Translations under genes and position numbers: made by a program
Origin: Ectothiorhodospiraceae bacterium
Lineage (GTDB): Bacteria > Pseudomonadota > Gammaproteobacteria > Nitrococcales > AK92
Reading direction: 5' to 3'
Assembly (NCBI GenBank): GCA_029263635.1
Contig: JAJUFY010000114.1
Coordinates: 1 to 6,926, forward strand
Length of the DNA stretch: 6,926 bases
Part shown: positions 1 to 5,512 of the stretch, piece after piece
Layout: each line of letters opens with the position of its first letter
Numbering within the stretch: the first letter of the stretch is position 1
The notes under the pieces: model-generated
Databases searched by the model: none
Seen by the model: only the letters and a program-made list of their open reading frames with translations
What the model was told of the DNA's origin: nothing

Positions 1-1540
1 CCAGCGCCGGGAAGTGCTTGAGGAACAGCGCGCACAGCAGGGTGGCGATGTGGGCGCCGTCCGGGTCGGCGTCGGCGAGGATGCAGACCTTGCCGTAGCG
101 CAGCCCCGAGAGATCGTCCGAGCCGGGCTCGATGCCCAGCGCCACGGCGATGTCGTGCACCTCCTGCGAGGCCATCACCTGATCCGAGTCCACTTCCCAG
201 GTATTGAGGATCTTGCCGCGCAGCGGCATCACCGCCTGGAACTCGCGGCTTCGCGCCTGCTTGGCGGAGCCGCCGGCGGAATCGCCCTCCACCAGGAACA
301 GCTCGGTCTGGGCCGGGTCCTGCAGGGTGCAGTCGGCCAGCTTGCCGGGCAGAGCCGGGCCGCTGGTGACCTTCTTGCGCGCCACCATCTTGGCGGCACG
401 CATGCGCTTCTGCGCGCTCTGCACCACCAGCTCGACGATCTGCGCCGCGGCGTCGGTGTGCTGGTTGAGCCAGAGGCTGAAGGCATCCTTCACCACGCCG
501 GAAACGAAGCTCGCGCACTCGCGGGACGACAGCCGCTCCTTGGTCTGGCCGGAGAACTGCGGATCCTGCATCTTCACCGACAGCACATAGCAGATGCGCT
601 CCCAGACGTCGTCCGGGGTGATGCGCACGCCTCTGGGCAGCAGGTTGCGGAACTCGCAGAACTCGCGGATGGCCTCGGTGAGCCCGGTCCGCAGGCCGTT
701 GACGTGCGTGCCGCCCTGCGCGGTCGGGATCAGGTTCACATAGCTCTCGGCCAGACCCTCGCCTTCATCGGTAAGCCAGGTGACCGCCCATTCGGCCGTC
801 TCGTTCGCCGCCGCGAAACGGCCCACGAACGGCTCCTGCGGGACGGTCTCGGTGTCCTGCAAGGCGCTCTTGAGGTAGTCCTTGAGACCGTCCTCGTAGT
901 ACCAGACGGTCTCTTCCTCGGCCGCCTCGTCGTAGAAGCGCACCCTGAGGCCCGGGCAGAGCACGGCCTTGGCACGCAGCACGTGCTTGAGGCGCGGCAC
1001 CGAGAACTTGGCGGACTCGAAGTACTTGGCGTCCGGCCAGAAATGGACGCGGGTGCCGGACACACGCTTGCCGACCGTGCCGACCTGCTCCAGGTCGGAC
1101 ACCTTTTCGCCGTCGGCGAAGGCCATCCGCCACTCGGCGCCATCGCGCTTGACCGTCACCTCCAGCCGCTTGGAGAGCGCATTGACCACCGACACGCCGA
1201 CGCCGTGCAGGCCGCCGGAGAACTGGTAGTTCTTGCTGGAGAACTTGCCGCCCGCGTGCAGCGTGGTGAGGATCACTTCCACGCCCGGCCGGCCTTCCTC
1301 GGGATGGATGTCGACCGGCATGCCGCGGCCGTCATCGCTGACCGCCAGCGAGCCGTCCCGGTAGAGGACCACCTCGACCTGTTTGGCGAAACCGGCCAGC
1401 GCCTCGTCGACGCTGTTGTCTATGACCTCCTGCGCCAGATGGTTGGGCCGGGACGTGTCGGTGTACATGCCGGGGCGCTTGCGCACCGGATCCAGGCCGG
1501 TGAGCACCTCGATGGCAGCGGCGTCGTAACGTATGTTCAT
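1..1540 (-). CDS. parE: DNA topoisomerase IV subunit B (ParE), C-terminus cut off by the window edge
   Basis: ATPase subunit of topoisomerase IV. With ParC it passes one DNA duplex through another to decatenate replicated chromosomes and relax supercoils in the cytoplasm. The first 513 residues are visible; E. coli ParE has about 630, so roughly the last 115 lie to the left. The N-terminal GHKL ATPase domain shows E38/D41/N42 in QEVIDNS, the DDGRGMP loop (69-75), GGLHGVG (109-115) and the transducer GQTK with K334. The Toprim domain shows EGDSAGG (418-424), PLRGKILN (439-446) and the acidic DADPDG (490-495). The positions tied to quinolone resistance in E. coli ParE (L416, D420, L445, S458, E460) all hold the wild-type residue here, at the same numbering. 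ParE rather than GyrB: it resembles E. coli ParE closely throughout, for example in YTDTSRPNHLAQEVIDN. The ATG at 1540 is supported by GAGGA (1544-1548) five bases upstream. It is transcribed divergently from xseB. No frameshift is seen. Confidence 0.97.
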   Translation of the reverse strand, partial: MNIRYDAAAIEVLTGLDPVRKRPGMYTDTSRPNHLAQEVIDNSVDEALAGFAKQVEVVLYRDGSLAVSDDGRGMPVDIHPEEGRPGVEVILTTLHAGGKFSSKNYQFSGGLHGVGVSVVNALSKRLEVTVKRDGAEWRMAFADGEKVSDLEQVGTVGKRVSGTRVHFWPDAKYFESAKFSVPRLKHVLRAKAVLCPGLRVRFYDEAAEEETVWYYEDGLKDYLKSALQDTETVPQEPFVGRFAAANETAEWAVTWLTDEGEGLAESYVNLIPTAQGGTHVNGLRTGLTEAIREFCEFRNLLPRGVRITPDDVWERICYVLSVKMQDPQFSGQTKERLSSRECASFVSGVVKDAFSLWLNQHTDAAAQIVELVVQSAQKRMRAAKMVARKKVTSGPALPGKLADCTLQDPAQTELFLVEGDSAGGSAKQARSREFQAVMPLRGKILNTWEVDSDQVMASQEVHDIAVALGIEPGSDDLSGLRYGKVCILADADPDGAHIATLLCALFLKHFPAL

Positions 1541-1543
1541 CGA

Positions 1544-1548
1544 TCCTC
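1544..1548 (-). promoter_or_regulatory. ribosome binding site of parE
   Basis: GAGGA on the minus strand lies three bases from the core ATG region (five bases counting to the A at 1540 from the centre of the motif). It supports the ATG at 1540, which also matches the known N-terminus of the family: E. coli ParE begins only a few residues differently before the shared AIEVLTGL. Confidence 0.6.
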
Positions 1549-1611
1549 GGGTCGTTTCTTTCGGATGCCGCCCGGACACGAGCCAGAAGCGGACTGTTCT
1601 CGTGGGCGAAC

Positions 1612-1638
1612 GTTATACAGGAAGCGGCCGGCCTTCAA
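1612..1638 (-). promoter_or_regulatory. candidate sigma70 promoter for parE
   Basis: On the minus strand, TATAAC (1612-1617, 5/6 match to the -10 consensus) follows TTGAAG (1633-1638, 4/6 match to the -35 consensus) with a short 15-nt spacer. Transcription would start near 1605 and leave a leader of about 65 nt before parE. The -10 is good; the spacer is shorter than the usual 17 nt, so the -35 assignment is less certain. This is pattern matching only. Confidence 0.45.
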
Positions 1639-1679
1639 CGACGGTTTTCCTGCTTTGAGGTCCGCCGCGCTTCCGCAAA

Positions 1680-1709
1680 TTGACCGCTATCGGAGCCGTA
1701 GGTTATGGT
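1680..1709 (+). promoter_or_regulatory. candidate sigma70 promoter for xseB-ispA
   Basis: TTGACC (1680-1685, 5/6 match to -35) and TATGGT (1704-1709, 4/6 match to -10) are separated by 18 nt. Transcription would begin near 1716 and leave a leader of about 24 nt before the xseB ATG. The -35 lies about 42 bp from the candidate parE -35 on the other strand, so the two promoters would be back-to-back without overlapping. It rests on consensus matching only. Confidence 0.5.
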
Positions 1710-1739
1710 TTCCGCCCCTCCTCCCAGCAGGGCCGAGCC

Positions 1740-1979
1740 ATGACCGCTGAACGCGAAGCCTTCGACTTCGAACACGCATTGAAGGAGCTCGAGGAGCTGG
1801 TCGGCCGCATGGAACAGGGCGACCTCCCGCTGGAAGAATCCCTCAAGGCCTTCGAGCGGGGTGTCGAGCTGACCCGCGCCTGCCAGCAGGCGCTCAAGGA
1901 AGCCGAGCAGAAGGTCGAGATCCTCATCAGCAAGGGCGACCAGATCCGTGCCGTCCCGTTCGAAGACCAAGGCCAGTAA
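1740..1979 (+). CDS. xseB: exodeoxyribonuclease VII small subunit
   Basis: Small subunit of exonuclease VII. Several copies join the XseA large subunit to form the enzyme that degrades single-stranded DNA from either end to acid-soluble oligonucleotides. XseA is not in this window. The product is 79 residues, the normal size for the family (about 80), and highly charged and helical. It shows the family pattern FEHALKELEELVGRMEQGDL, then LEESLKAFERGVEL, a C in RACQQAL and AEQKVEIL near the C-terminus. The ATG at 1740 is chosen because AGGG (1729-1732) sits seven bases upstream and the length fits. A TTG at 1680 would add 20 residues with no family resemblance and coincides with the candidate -35 element. 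The 3' end overlaps the ispA start by 32 nt, so the two are probably co-transcribed and translationally coupled, as is common in proteobacteria. Confidence 0.95.
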   Translation: MTAEREAFDFEHALKELEELVGRMEQGDLPLEESLKAFERGVELTRACQQALKEAEQKVEILISKGDQIRAVPFEDQGQ

Positions 1980-2871
1980 TTCTGCGCTGACCGACACCCT
2001 GGCGCGCTACCGCGACCGCATCGAGCAGGCACTCGAAACCTGGCTGCCGGCAGCGACCATCCACCCTGCCCGCCTGCACGAAGCCATGCGCTATGCGGTG
2101 CTCGGCGGCGGCAAGCGCATCCGCCCCATACTGGTCTACGCGACCGGGGCAGCGCTGGGCGTGCCCGAGGCCAGGCTTGATGCGCCGGCCTGCGCGGTCG
2201 AGCTGATCCACGCCTATTCCCTGGTGCACGACGACCTGCCGGCCATGGACAACGACGACCTGCGGCGCGGGCGGCCGACCTGCCATAAGGCCTACGACGA
2301 GGCGACCGCGATCCTGGTGGGTGACGCGCTGCAGACGCTGGCTTTCCATGTGCTCGCCCACGCGCCCCTGGAAGAGATCGAGCCGGCGGCGCGGCTGCGC
2401 ATGATTGGGACACTGTCGATGGCCGCAGGTTCCCGCGGCATGGTGGGCGGCCAGGCCACCGACCTGGCAGCGGTCGGCCAGCAGCTGGATGCGGCGCAGC
2501 TGGAGGACATGCACATCCACAAGACCGGCGCGCTGATTCGCGCCAGCGTGCTGCTCGGCGCGCTGTCGGCGCCGGGCGTGGACATGCCCCGGTTCGAGGC
2601 GCTGGACCGCTACGCCAAGAGCATCGGTCTCGCCTTCCAGTTCAAGGACGACATCCTCGACGTGGAAGGCGACAGCGACGAAACCGGCAAGGCCGTCGGG
2701 GCCGACGCCCAGCGGGACAAACCCACCTACCCTGCGCTGCTCGGCATGGATGCAGCTAAGAATCTTGCTGCTGAACTGATCGACACCGCGCTGGAGAGCC
2801 TGAGCGACTTCGACGCCCGCGCCGACGTGCTGCGCGGCATCGCCCAATACGTCGTCAATCGCCGCCATTGA
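1948..2871 (+). CDS. ispA: farnesyl diphosphate synthase (geranyltranstransferase)
   Basis: Trans-prenyl chain elongation enzyme. It condenses dimethylallyl and then geranyl diphosphate with isopentenyl diphosphate to give farnesyl diphosphate, the precursor of undecaprenyl carriers, quinone side chains and other prenyl products. The 307-residue product is close to E. coli IspA (299). It shows GGGKRIRP (53-60), the first aspartate-rich motif DDLPAMD (95-101) with the two-residue insertion between aspartate pairs typical of bacterial FPP synthases, LRRG (105-108), KTGALI (192-197), GGQATDL (167-173), and the second aspartate-rich motif DDILD (234-238). The C-terminal YVVNRR matches the family end. 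The start is GTG at 1948, inside xseB; no ATG is available before the conserved core, and the first 15 or so residues are poorly conserved, so the exact start is less sure. AAGGG about 11 nt upstream is a modest binding site, and coupling to xseB translation is likely. dxs, a frequent next gene, does not follow. Confidence 0.95.
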   Translation: MPSRSKTKASNSALTDTLARYRDRIEQALETWLPAATIHPARLHEAMRYAVLGGGKRIRPILVYATGAALGVPEARLDAPACAVELIHAYSLVHDDLPAMDNDDLRRGRPTCHKAYDEATAILVGDALQTLAFHVLAHAPLEEIEPAARLRMIGTLSMAAGSRGMVGGQATDLAAVGQQLDAAQLEDMHIHKTGALIRASVLLGALSAPGVDMPRFEALDRYAKSIGLAFQFKDDILDVEGDSDETGKAVGADAQRDKPTYPALLGMDAAKNLAAELIDTALESLSDFDARADVLRGIAQYVVNRRH

Positions 2872-2881
2872 CGCGATTTCC

Positions 2882-2909
2882 TTGACCCCTCGCCTGGAAT
2901 CAATATCCT
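2882..2909 (+). promoter_or_regulatory. candidate sigma70 promoter for folE2
   Basis: TTGACC (2882-2887, 5/6 match to -35) and TATCCT (2904-2909, 4/6 match to -10) are separated by 16 nt, starting only 10 bases after the ispA stop codon. Transcription would start near 2916 and give a leader of about 182 nt. No rho-independent terminator is evident between ispA and this site, so read-through from xseB-ispA is also possible. No convincing AT-rich Zur-type palindrome is seen nearby. It rests on consensus matching only. Confidence 0.45.
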
Positions 2910-2915
2910 AGCGGG

Positions 2916-3072
2916 CTCAGCCCAATCCCCCGCGGCCCTCACCGGAACCCGCGAGGGCGCTGAGGCAGCAGCTCGATGACGCTCCCCCCTTGGGGCAATC
3001 CAACGGCCGGTCCCGGCGCGACGAAGGCCGCGTACGTTTTTCCGCCAGCACCGCTGGCGCAGAAGGCCAGCG
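2916..3072 (+). promoter_or_regulatory. structured 5' leader of folE2, possible cis-regulatory RNA
   Basis: This stretch of the ispA-folE2 gap is dense in inverted repeats. An outer stem CTCAGC/GCTGAG (2916-2921 with 2959-2964) encloses an inner stem GCCCTC/GAGGGC (2935-2940 with 2953-2958). The two 3' arms are contiguous, so they could stack into a 12-bp helix with a 13-nt bulge on the 5' side. Further down, CGCCAGC/GCTGGCG (3043-3049 with 3053-3059, 3-nt loop) competes with CGCTGGC/GCCAGCG (3052-3058 with 3066-3072, 7-nt loop) for the same central segment. A run of five T (3037-3041) precedes the first of these, so neither is a standard terminator on the plus strand. The second hairpin ends 10 nt before the folE2 Shine-Dalgarno. 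I recognise no known riboswitch family. Base pairing is seen in the sequence; regulation is inference. Confidence 0.35.
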
Positions 3073-3101
3073 TGCGTCAGACGGAGGACACGCGAATATG
3101 A
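2976..3101 (+). CDS. possible 41-residue leader peptide ORF upstream of folE2
   Basis: An ATG at 2976 opens a 41-codon frame that runs through the folE2 leader and stops at a TGA overlapping the folE2 start as ATGA (3098-3101). GAGG (2962-2965) lies 10 nt upstream and is partly buried in the 3' arm of the 2916-2964 stem. An ORF ending exactly on the start codon of the next gene is a classic arrangement for translational coupling. Against it: the peptide begins MTLPPWGNPTAG and continues rich in P, A, G and T, matches nothing I know, and has visibly more A/T-ending codons than the flanking genes. Open frames of this size are common by chance in GC-rich DNA. It is listed as a weak candidate. 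Confidence 0.2.
   Translation: MTLPPWGNPTAGPGATKAAYVFPPAPLAQKASVRQTEDTRI
3083..3088 (+). promoter_or_regulatory. ribosome binding site of folE2
   Basis: GGAGGA is a near-perfect Shine-Dalgarno sequence nine bases before the ATG at 3098. It decides the start: a longer in-frame reading from a TTG at 2990 would run through the inverted-repeat leader and add 36 residues without family support. Confidence 0.8.
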
Positions 3102-3904
3102 ACCAAGCAATCACCGGCTACGCCGCCATCGAAGACGTGCAGGGCCGCGAAGACAAGCGGCGGATTCCGATCGACAAGGTCGGCATCCGGCACGTCCGCC
3201 ACCCGATCCGGGTCAAGGACCGCGCCGAGCAGGAACAGCACACCGTGGCAACGTTCAACATGTATGTGAACCTGCCGCACAACTTCAAGGGCACGCACAT
3301 GTCCCGCTTCGTGCAGATCCTGGAATCGCACGAGCGCGAAATCACCACCGAATCGTTCAAGGAAATCCTGACCGAGATGACCGCCCGCCTGGAAGCGGAA
3401 AGCGGTCATATCGAGATGCGCTTTCCCTACTTCGTCAAGAAGACGGCGCCGGTGTCGGGCGTGCAGAGCCTGATGGACTATGACGTCACCTTCATCGGCG
3501 AAGTGCACGGCGACGCCCCGCCTGAAATTACCATCAAGGTGGTGGTGCCGGTCACCAGCCTCTGCCCCTGCTCCAAGGAGATCAGCGACTACGGCGCCCA
3601 CAATCAGCGCTCGCACGTCACCGTCGCGGCCAAGCTGAAGGGCTTCGTCTGGATCGAGGAACTGATCGACCTGGTCGAGGAAGAAGCGTCCTGCGAGCTG
3701 TATGCCCTGCTCAAGCGGCCGGACGAGAAATACGTGACCGAGCGCGCCTACGACAACCCCAAGTTCGTCGAGGACATGGTGCGCGACGTGGCCGCCCGCC
3801 TGAACCAGAACCCGAACATCGCCGCGTACACGGTGGAGTCCGAGAACTTCGAGTCCATCCACAACCACTCGGCATATGCGCTGATCGAGCACGCCAGGAC
3901 CTGA
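3098..3904 (+). CDS. folE2: GTP cyclohydrolase FolE2 (type IB)
   Basis: Converts GTP to 7,8-dihydroneopterin triphosphate, the first step of tetrahydrofolate synthesis and also the source for queuosine precursors. FolE2 is the prokaryote-specific alternative to zinc-dependent FolE and can work with other divalent metals, which lets some bacteria make folate under zinc limitation. The 268-residue product has the family length. It shows PIDKVGIRHVRHPI (24-37), HNFKGTHMSRF (61-71), the signature SLCPCSKEIS (154-163) with C156 and C158, YGAHNQRSH (165-173), E210 in PDEKYVTE and FESIHNHSAYA (251-261). C156, H168, E210, E252 and H255 correspond, by a constant offset of nine, to residues I recall as metal or active-site residues of the Neisseria gonorrhoeae enzyme. 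It probably has its own promoter at 2882-2909 and a structured leader; the gene ends at a hairpin terminator. Whether this genome also has folE cannot be told from this window. Confidence 0.97.
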   Translation: MNQAITGYAAIEDVQGREDKRRIPIDKVGIRHVRHPIRVKDRAEQEQHTVATFNMYVNLPHNFKGTHMSRFVQILESHEREITTESFKEILTEMTARLEAESGHIEMRFPYFVKKTAPVSGVQSLMDYDVTFIGEVHGDAPPEITIKVVVPVTSLCPCSKEISDYGAHNQRSHVTVAAKLKGFVWIEELIDLVEEEASCELYALLKRPDEKYVTERAYDNPKFVEDMVRDVAARLNQNPNIAAYTVESENFESIHNHSAYALIEHART

Positions 3905-3929
3905 GCAGCGCTCCCAGCGCGCCCTTACC

Positions 3930-3966
3930 GGCCGGCATCTGCGCTGCGGATGCCGGCCAGCTTATT
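3930..3966 (+). terminator. rho-independent-like terminator after folE2
   Basis: A perfect 10-bp inverted repeat, GGCCGGCATC (3930-3939) and GATGCCGGCC (3949-3958), can be extended inward by a G-T wobble and two further pairs. It is followed by CTTATT (3961-3966), a short imperfect T tract on the plus strand. It starts 26 nt after the folE2 stop, between converging genes. The minus strand lacks a T tract after the hairpin, so termination of the incoming permease transcript here is less certain. Confidence 0.65.
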
Positions 3967-4000
3967 CCCTGCCGGCCCGATCGCGCCGAGCCCCCGCCGG

Positions 4001-5434
4001 CTACAGCAGATAGCCCAGGACGAGCAGCGCTGACGTCAGCAGCAGAAAGCCGCCTGCCGTGTAGATCCCGTTCCACCGATAGCCGATGGTGCTTGGCGAT
4101 ACCTCGGCCAGCCGCGCCAGCAGGAGCACCGAGGCGGTCATGGGCGAGGAGCTCACCGCCAGCGCCCAGGCCGCCATGAACGCGGCCCCCAGCACCGCCG
4201 GCGCCAGCCCCAGCGAAACCGGATCCGGCAACGCGGAAGCCAGCAGGCTGACGGAGATGATCGGGTTGATGCCGACGTGGCTGGCCAGCAGCACGATTGC
4301 AAGCATCAGCACCGCGATGAGCGGGCCGGTGAGGTGCAGCGCGCCCAAGGCATCGGCCACCAGCTGCGGCGGCAGCATGGCGCTGAGCAGCACGCCGACG
4401 AACCCGGCACCGCCCAGGATGCCGACCTCCGACCGCAGCGACGGGAACAGGTGCACCGCGCGCCGGCCCAGCCGCACGCCGGCATAGCGCATCGCCCGCA
4501 CCGGCCCGTGGCGGTCGCGCTGGACAGCCAGCCAGACCAGGCCTGCCAGCGGCGCCGTCAGCAGGATCGCCAGCACCAGCGGGATGGTGAGCAGCAGCTC
4601 CAGTCCGACGGCCACGCCGACGATGGCGAGCACCAGTGCCACGAACTGAACCAGCGGCCACCAGCGCACCTGCCGGTCCAGCGCCGGCGCCAGTCCGGCA
4701 AGATGCCTGGGGGCGGTCCGACGGTCGAACCACCAGCCGAACCAGAGCAGCAGCCCGGCGAGCAGATAGCCCAGCGGCAGCACCTGATACCACTGCAGGC
4801 CGGGGATGTTCGACAGCACCACGACCAGCGTGATCGAGAATGGCGACACCAGTGGGGTCAGGCCAAAGCCTCGCAGCAGGGCCTGGGTCATGCGCCGGCG
4901 GCGGGTACGCTGGATCTCGGGATTGCCGCCGGCGGCACGCAGGGTATTGCCGCGCATCGTCATCACGCCGAGCAGGTTGAGGGAACCGATGTTGAGGATG
5001 ATCCCGAACAGCGCCGCGCCGCCGGACAGGGTCAGATAGCGTTTCGCCGGCGGCTGGTTGAGGATCAGGTGACCGCAGCGACGCACCAGCGGCGAGGTGA
5101 TCGCCGCTTCCCGCAGAAAGGCGAGCGCGGTCATGAAGGTGGCGTAGTAGGCCGCGCGATCGAAGGCCTGCCGCAGCACCGGCAGCGGCTCCGCCACCAG
5201 CGCCGGCAGCAGCAGCGCGGCCCCGACCGCGGCCCACAGCAGCGCCTGATTGGTGCGCGGCAGCCGCGGCCATTCGGCCAGCAGGTACAGCACCAGCGCC
5301 GCGTGACCGACCAGCACCAGGCTGTCGATCAGACCCAGCGCGTAGAGCAAGGTGGTGACCAGCACCACCGGCAGGGACACGGCCGAGAGCCGTACCCGCG
5401 GCGCCACCTCATTCCAACGCAGGACTGCTGCCAC
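4001..5434 (-). CDS. uncharacterised multi-pass inner-membrane permease, ion-transporter-superfamily-like
   Basis: I do not recognise a named family. The product is about 477 residues from the GTG at 5434 and very hydrophobic, with roughly 11-13 predicted membrane segments from about residue 18 to the C-terminus. Between segments lie an Arg-rich loop (QRTRRRRM, about 175-182) and a charged loop (QRDRHGPVRAMRY, about 305-317). Each half carries Ser/Pro/Asn/Gly-rich breaks inside hydrophobic stretches: ILNIGSLNLLG (about 145-155) and LVSPFSITLVVVLSN (about 195-209) in the first half, HVGINPIISVS (about 386-396) and VSSSPMTASVLLL (about 427-439) in the second. This paired hairpin-like pattern resembles two-repeat anion transporters of the ion transporter superfamily, which suggests a carboxylate permease. 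The start is uncertain. The frame opens with TTG at 5479, but that codon lies inside a 13-bp hairpin and has no good binding site; GTG at 5434 and GTG at 5407 are alternatives. It follows a CoA ligase on the same strand, so it may share its transcript and substrate. Confidence 0.8.
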   Translation of the reverse strand: MAAVLRWNEVAPRVRLSAVSLPVVLVTTLLYALGLIDSLVLVGHAALVLYLLAEWPRLPRTNQALLWAAVGAALLLPALVAEPLPVLRQAFDRAAYYATFMTALAFLREAAITSPLVRRCGHLILNQPPAKRYLTLSGGAALFGIILNIGSLNLLGVMTMRGNTLRAAGGNPEIQRTRRRRMTQALLRGFGLTPLVSPFSITLVVVLSNIPGLQWYQVLPLGYLLAGLLLWFGWWFDRRTAPRHLAGLAPALDRQVRWWPLVQFVALVLAIVGVAVGLELLLTIPLVLAILLTAPLAGLVWLAVQRDRHGPVRAMRYAGVRLGRRAVHLFPSLRSEVGILGGAGFVGVLLSAMLPPQLVADALGALHLTGPLIAVLMLAIVLLASHVGINPIISVSLLASALPDPVSLGLAPAVLGAAFMAAWALAVSSSPMTASVLLLARLAEVSPSTIGYRWNGIYTAGGFLLLTSALLVLGYLL

Positions 5435-5475
5435 GCTCGAACTCTCGCGGCTGAACGCTATTGTTGCTTTCTCGC

Positions 5476-5507
5476 GCAAGCGGGCGCGACCTGCCGCGCC
5501 CGCTTGC
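5476..5507 (-). other. perfect 13-bp hairpin between the CoA ligase and the permease
   Basis: GCAAGCGGGCGCG and its exact complement are separated by a 6-nt loop (5489-5494). The hairpin starts six bases after the ligase stop codon on the minus strand. The sequence after it on the minus strand (GCGAGAAAGCAACAA) has no T run, so it is not a canonical rho-independent terminator. It may be a weak or rho-assisted terminator, or an mRNA-stabilising element that sets different expression of the ligase and the downstream permease. It contains the TTG that would open the longest reading of the permease. Confidence 0.6.
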
Positions 5508-5512
5508 GGCTG

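Noticed and set aside
14..1750. A 578-codon open frame on the plus strand opposite parE
   Set aside because: Its protein is rich in His, Arg, Leu and Gly with no domain pattern, while the minus strand encodes every ParE motif. Long antisense frames are expected opposite GC-rich genes.
1927..2868. A 313-codon open frame on the minus strand opposite ispA
   Set aside because: It is antisense to a clear prenyl synthase and has no recognisable motif of its own.
2982..2996. CCCC/GGGG hairpin at the centre of the leader
   Set aside because: It forms only four base pairs around a 3-nt loop and cannot be extended, so it is no stronger than chance in GC-rich sequence.
3037..3059. Rho-independent terminator in the folE2 leader
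   Set aside because: The five-T run lies before the hairpin on the plus strand, and on the minus strand it reads as A, so neither strand has the hairpin-then-T order.
2990..3097. N-terminal extension of folE2 from a TTG at 2990
   Set aside because: The ATG at 3098 has a strong GGAGGA nine bases upstream and matches the family length. The extension runs through the inverted-repeat leader.
3711..5273. A 520-codon open frame on the minus strand in a second frame over the permease and folE2 end
   Set aside because: It is a low-complexity Ala/Arg/Gly product that crosses the folE2 end and the terminator and has no family resemblance.
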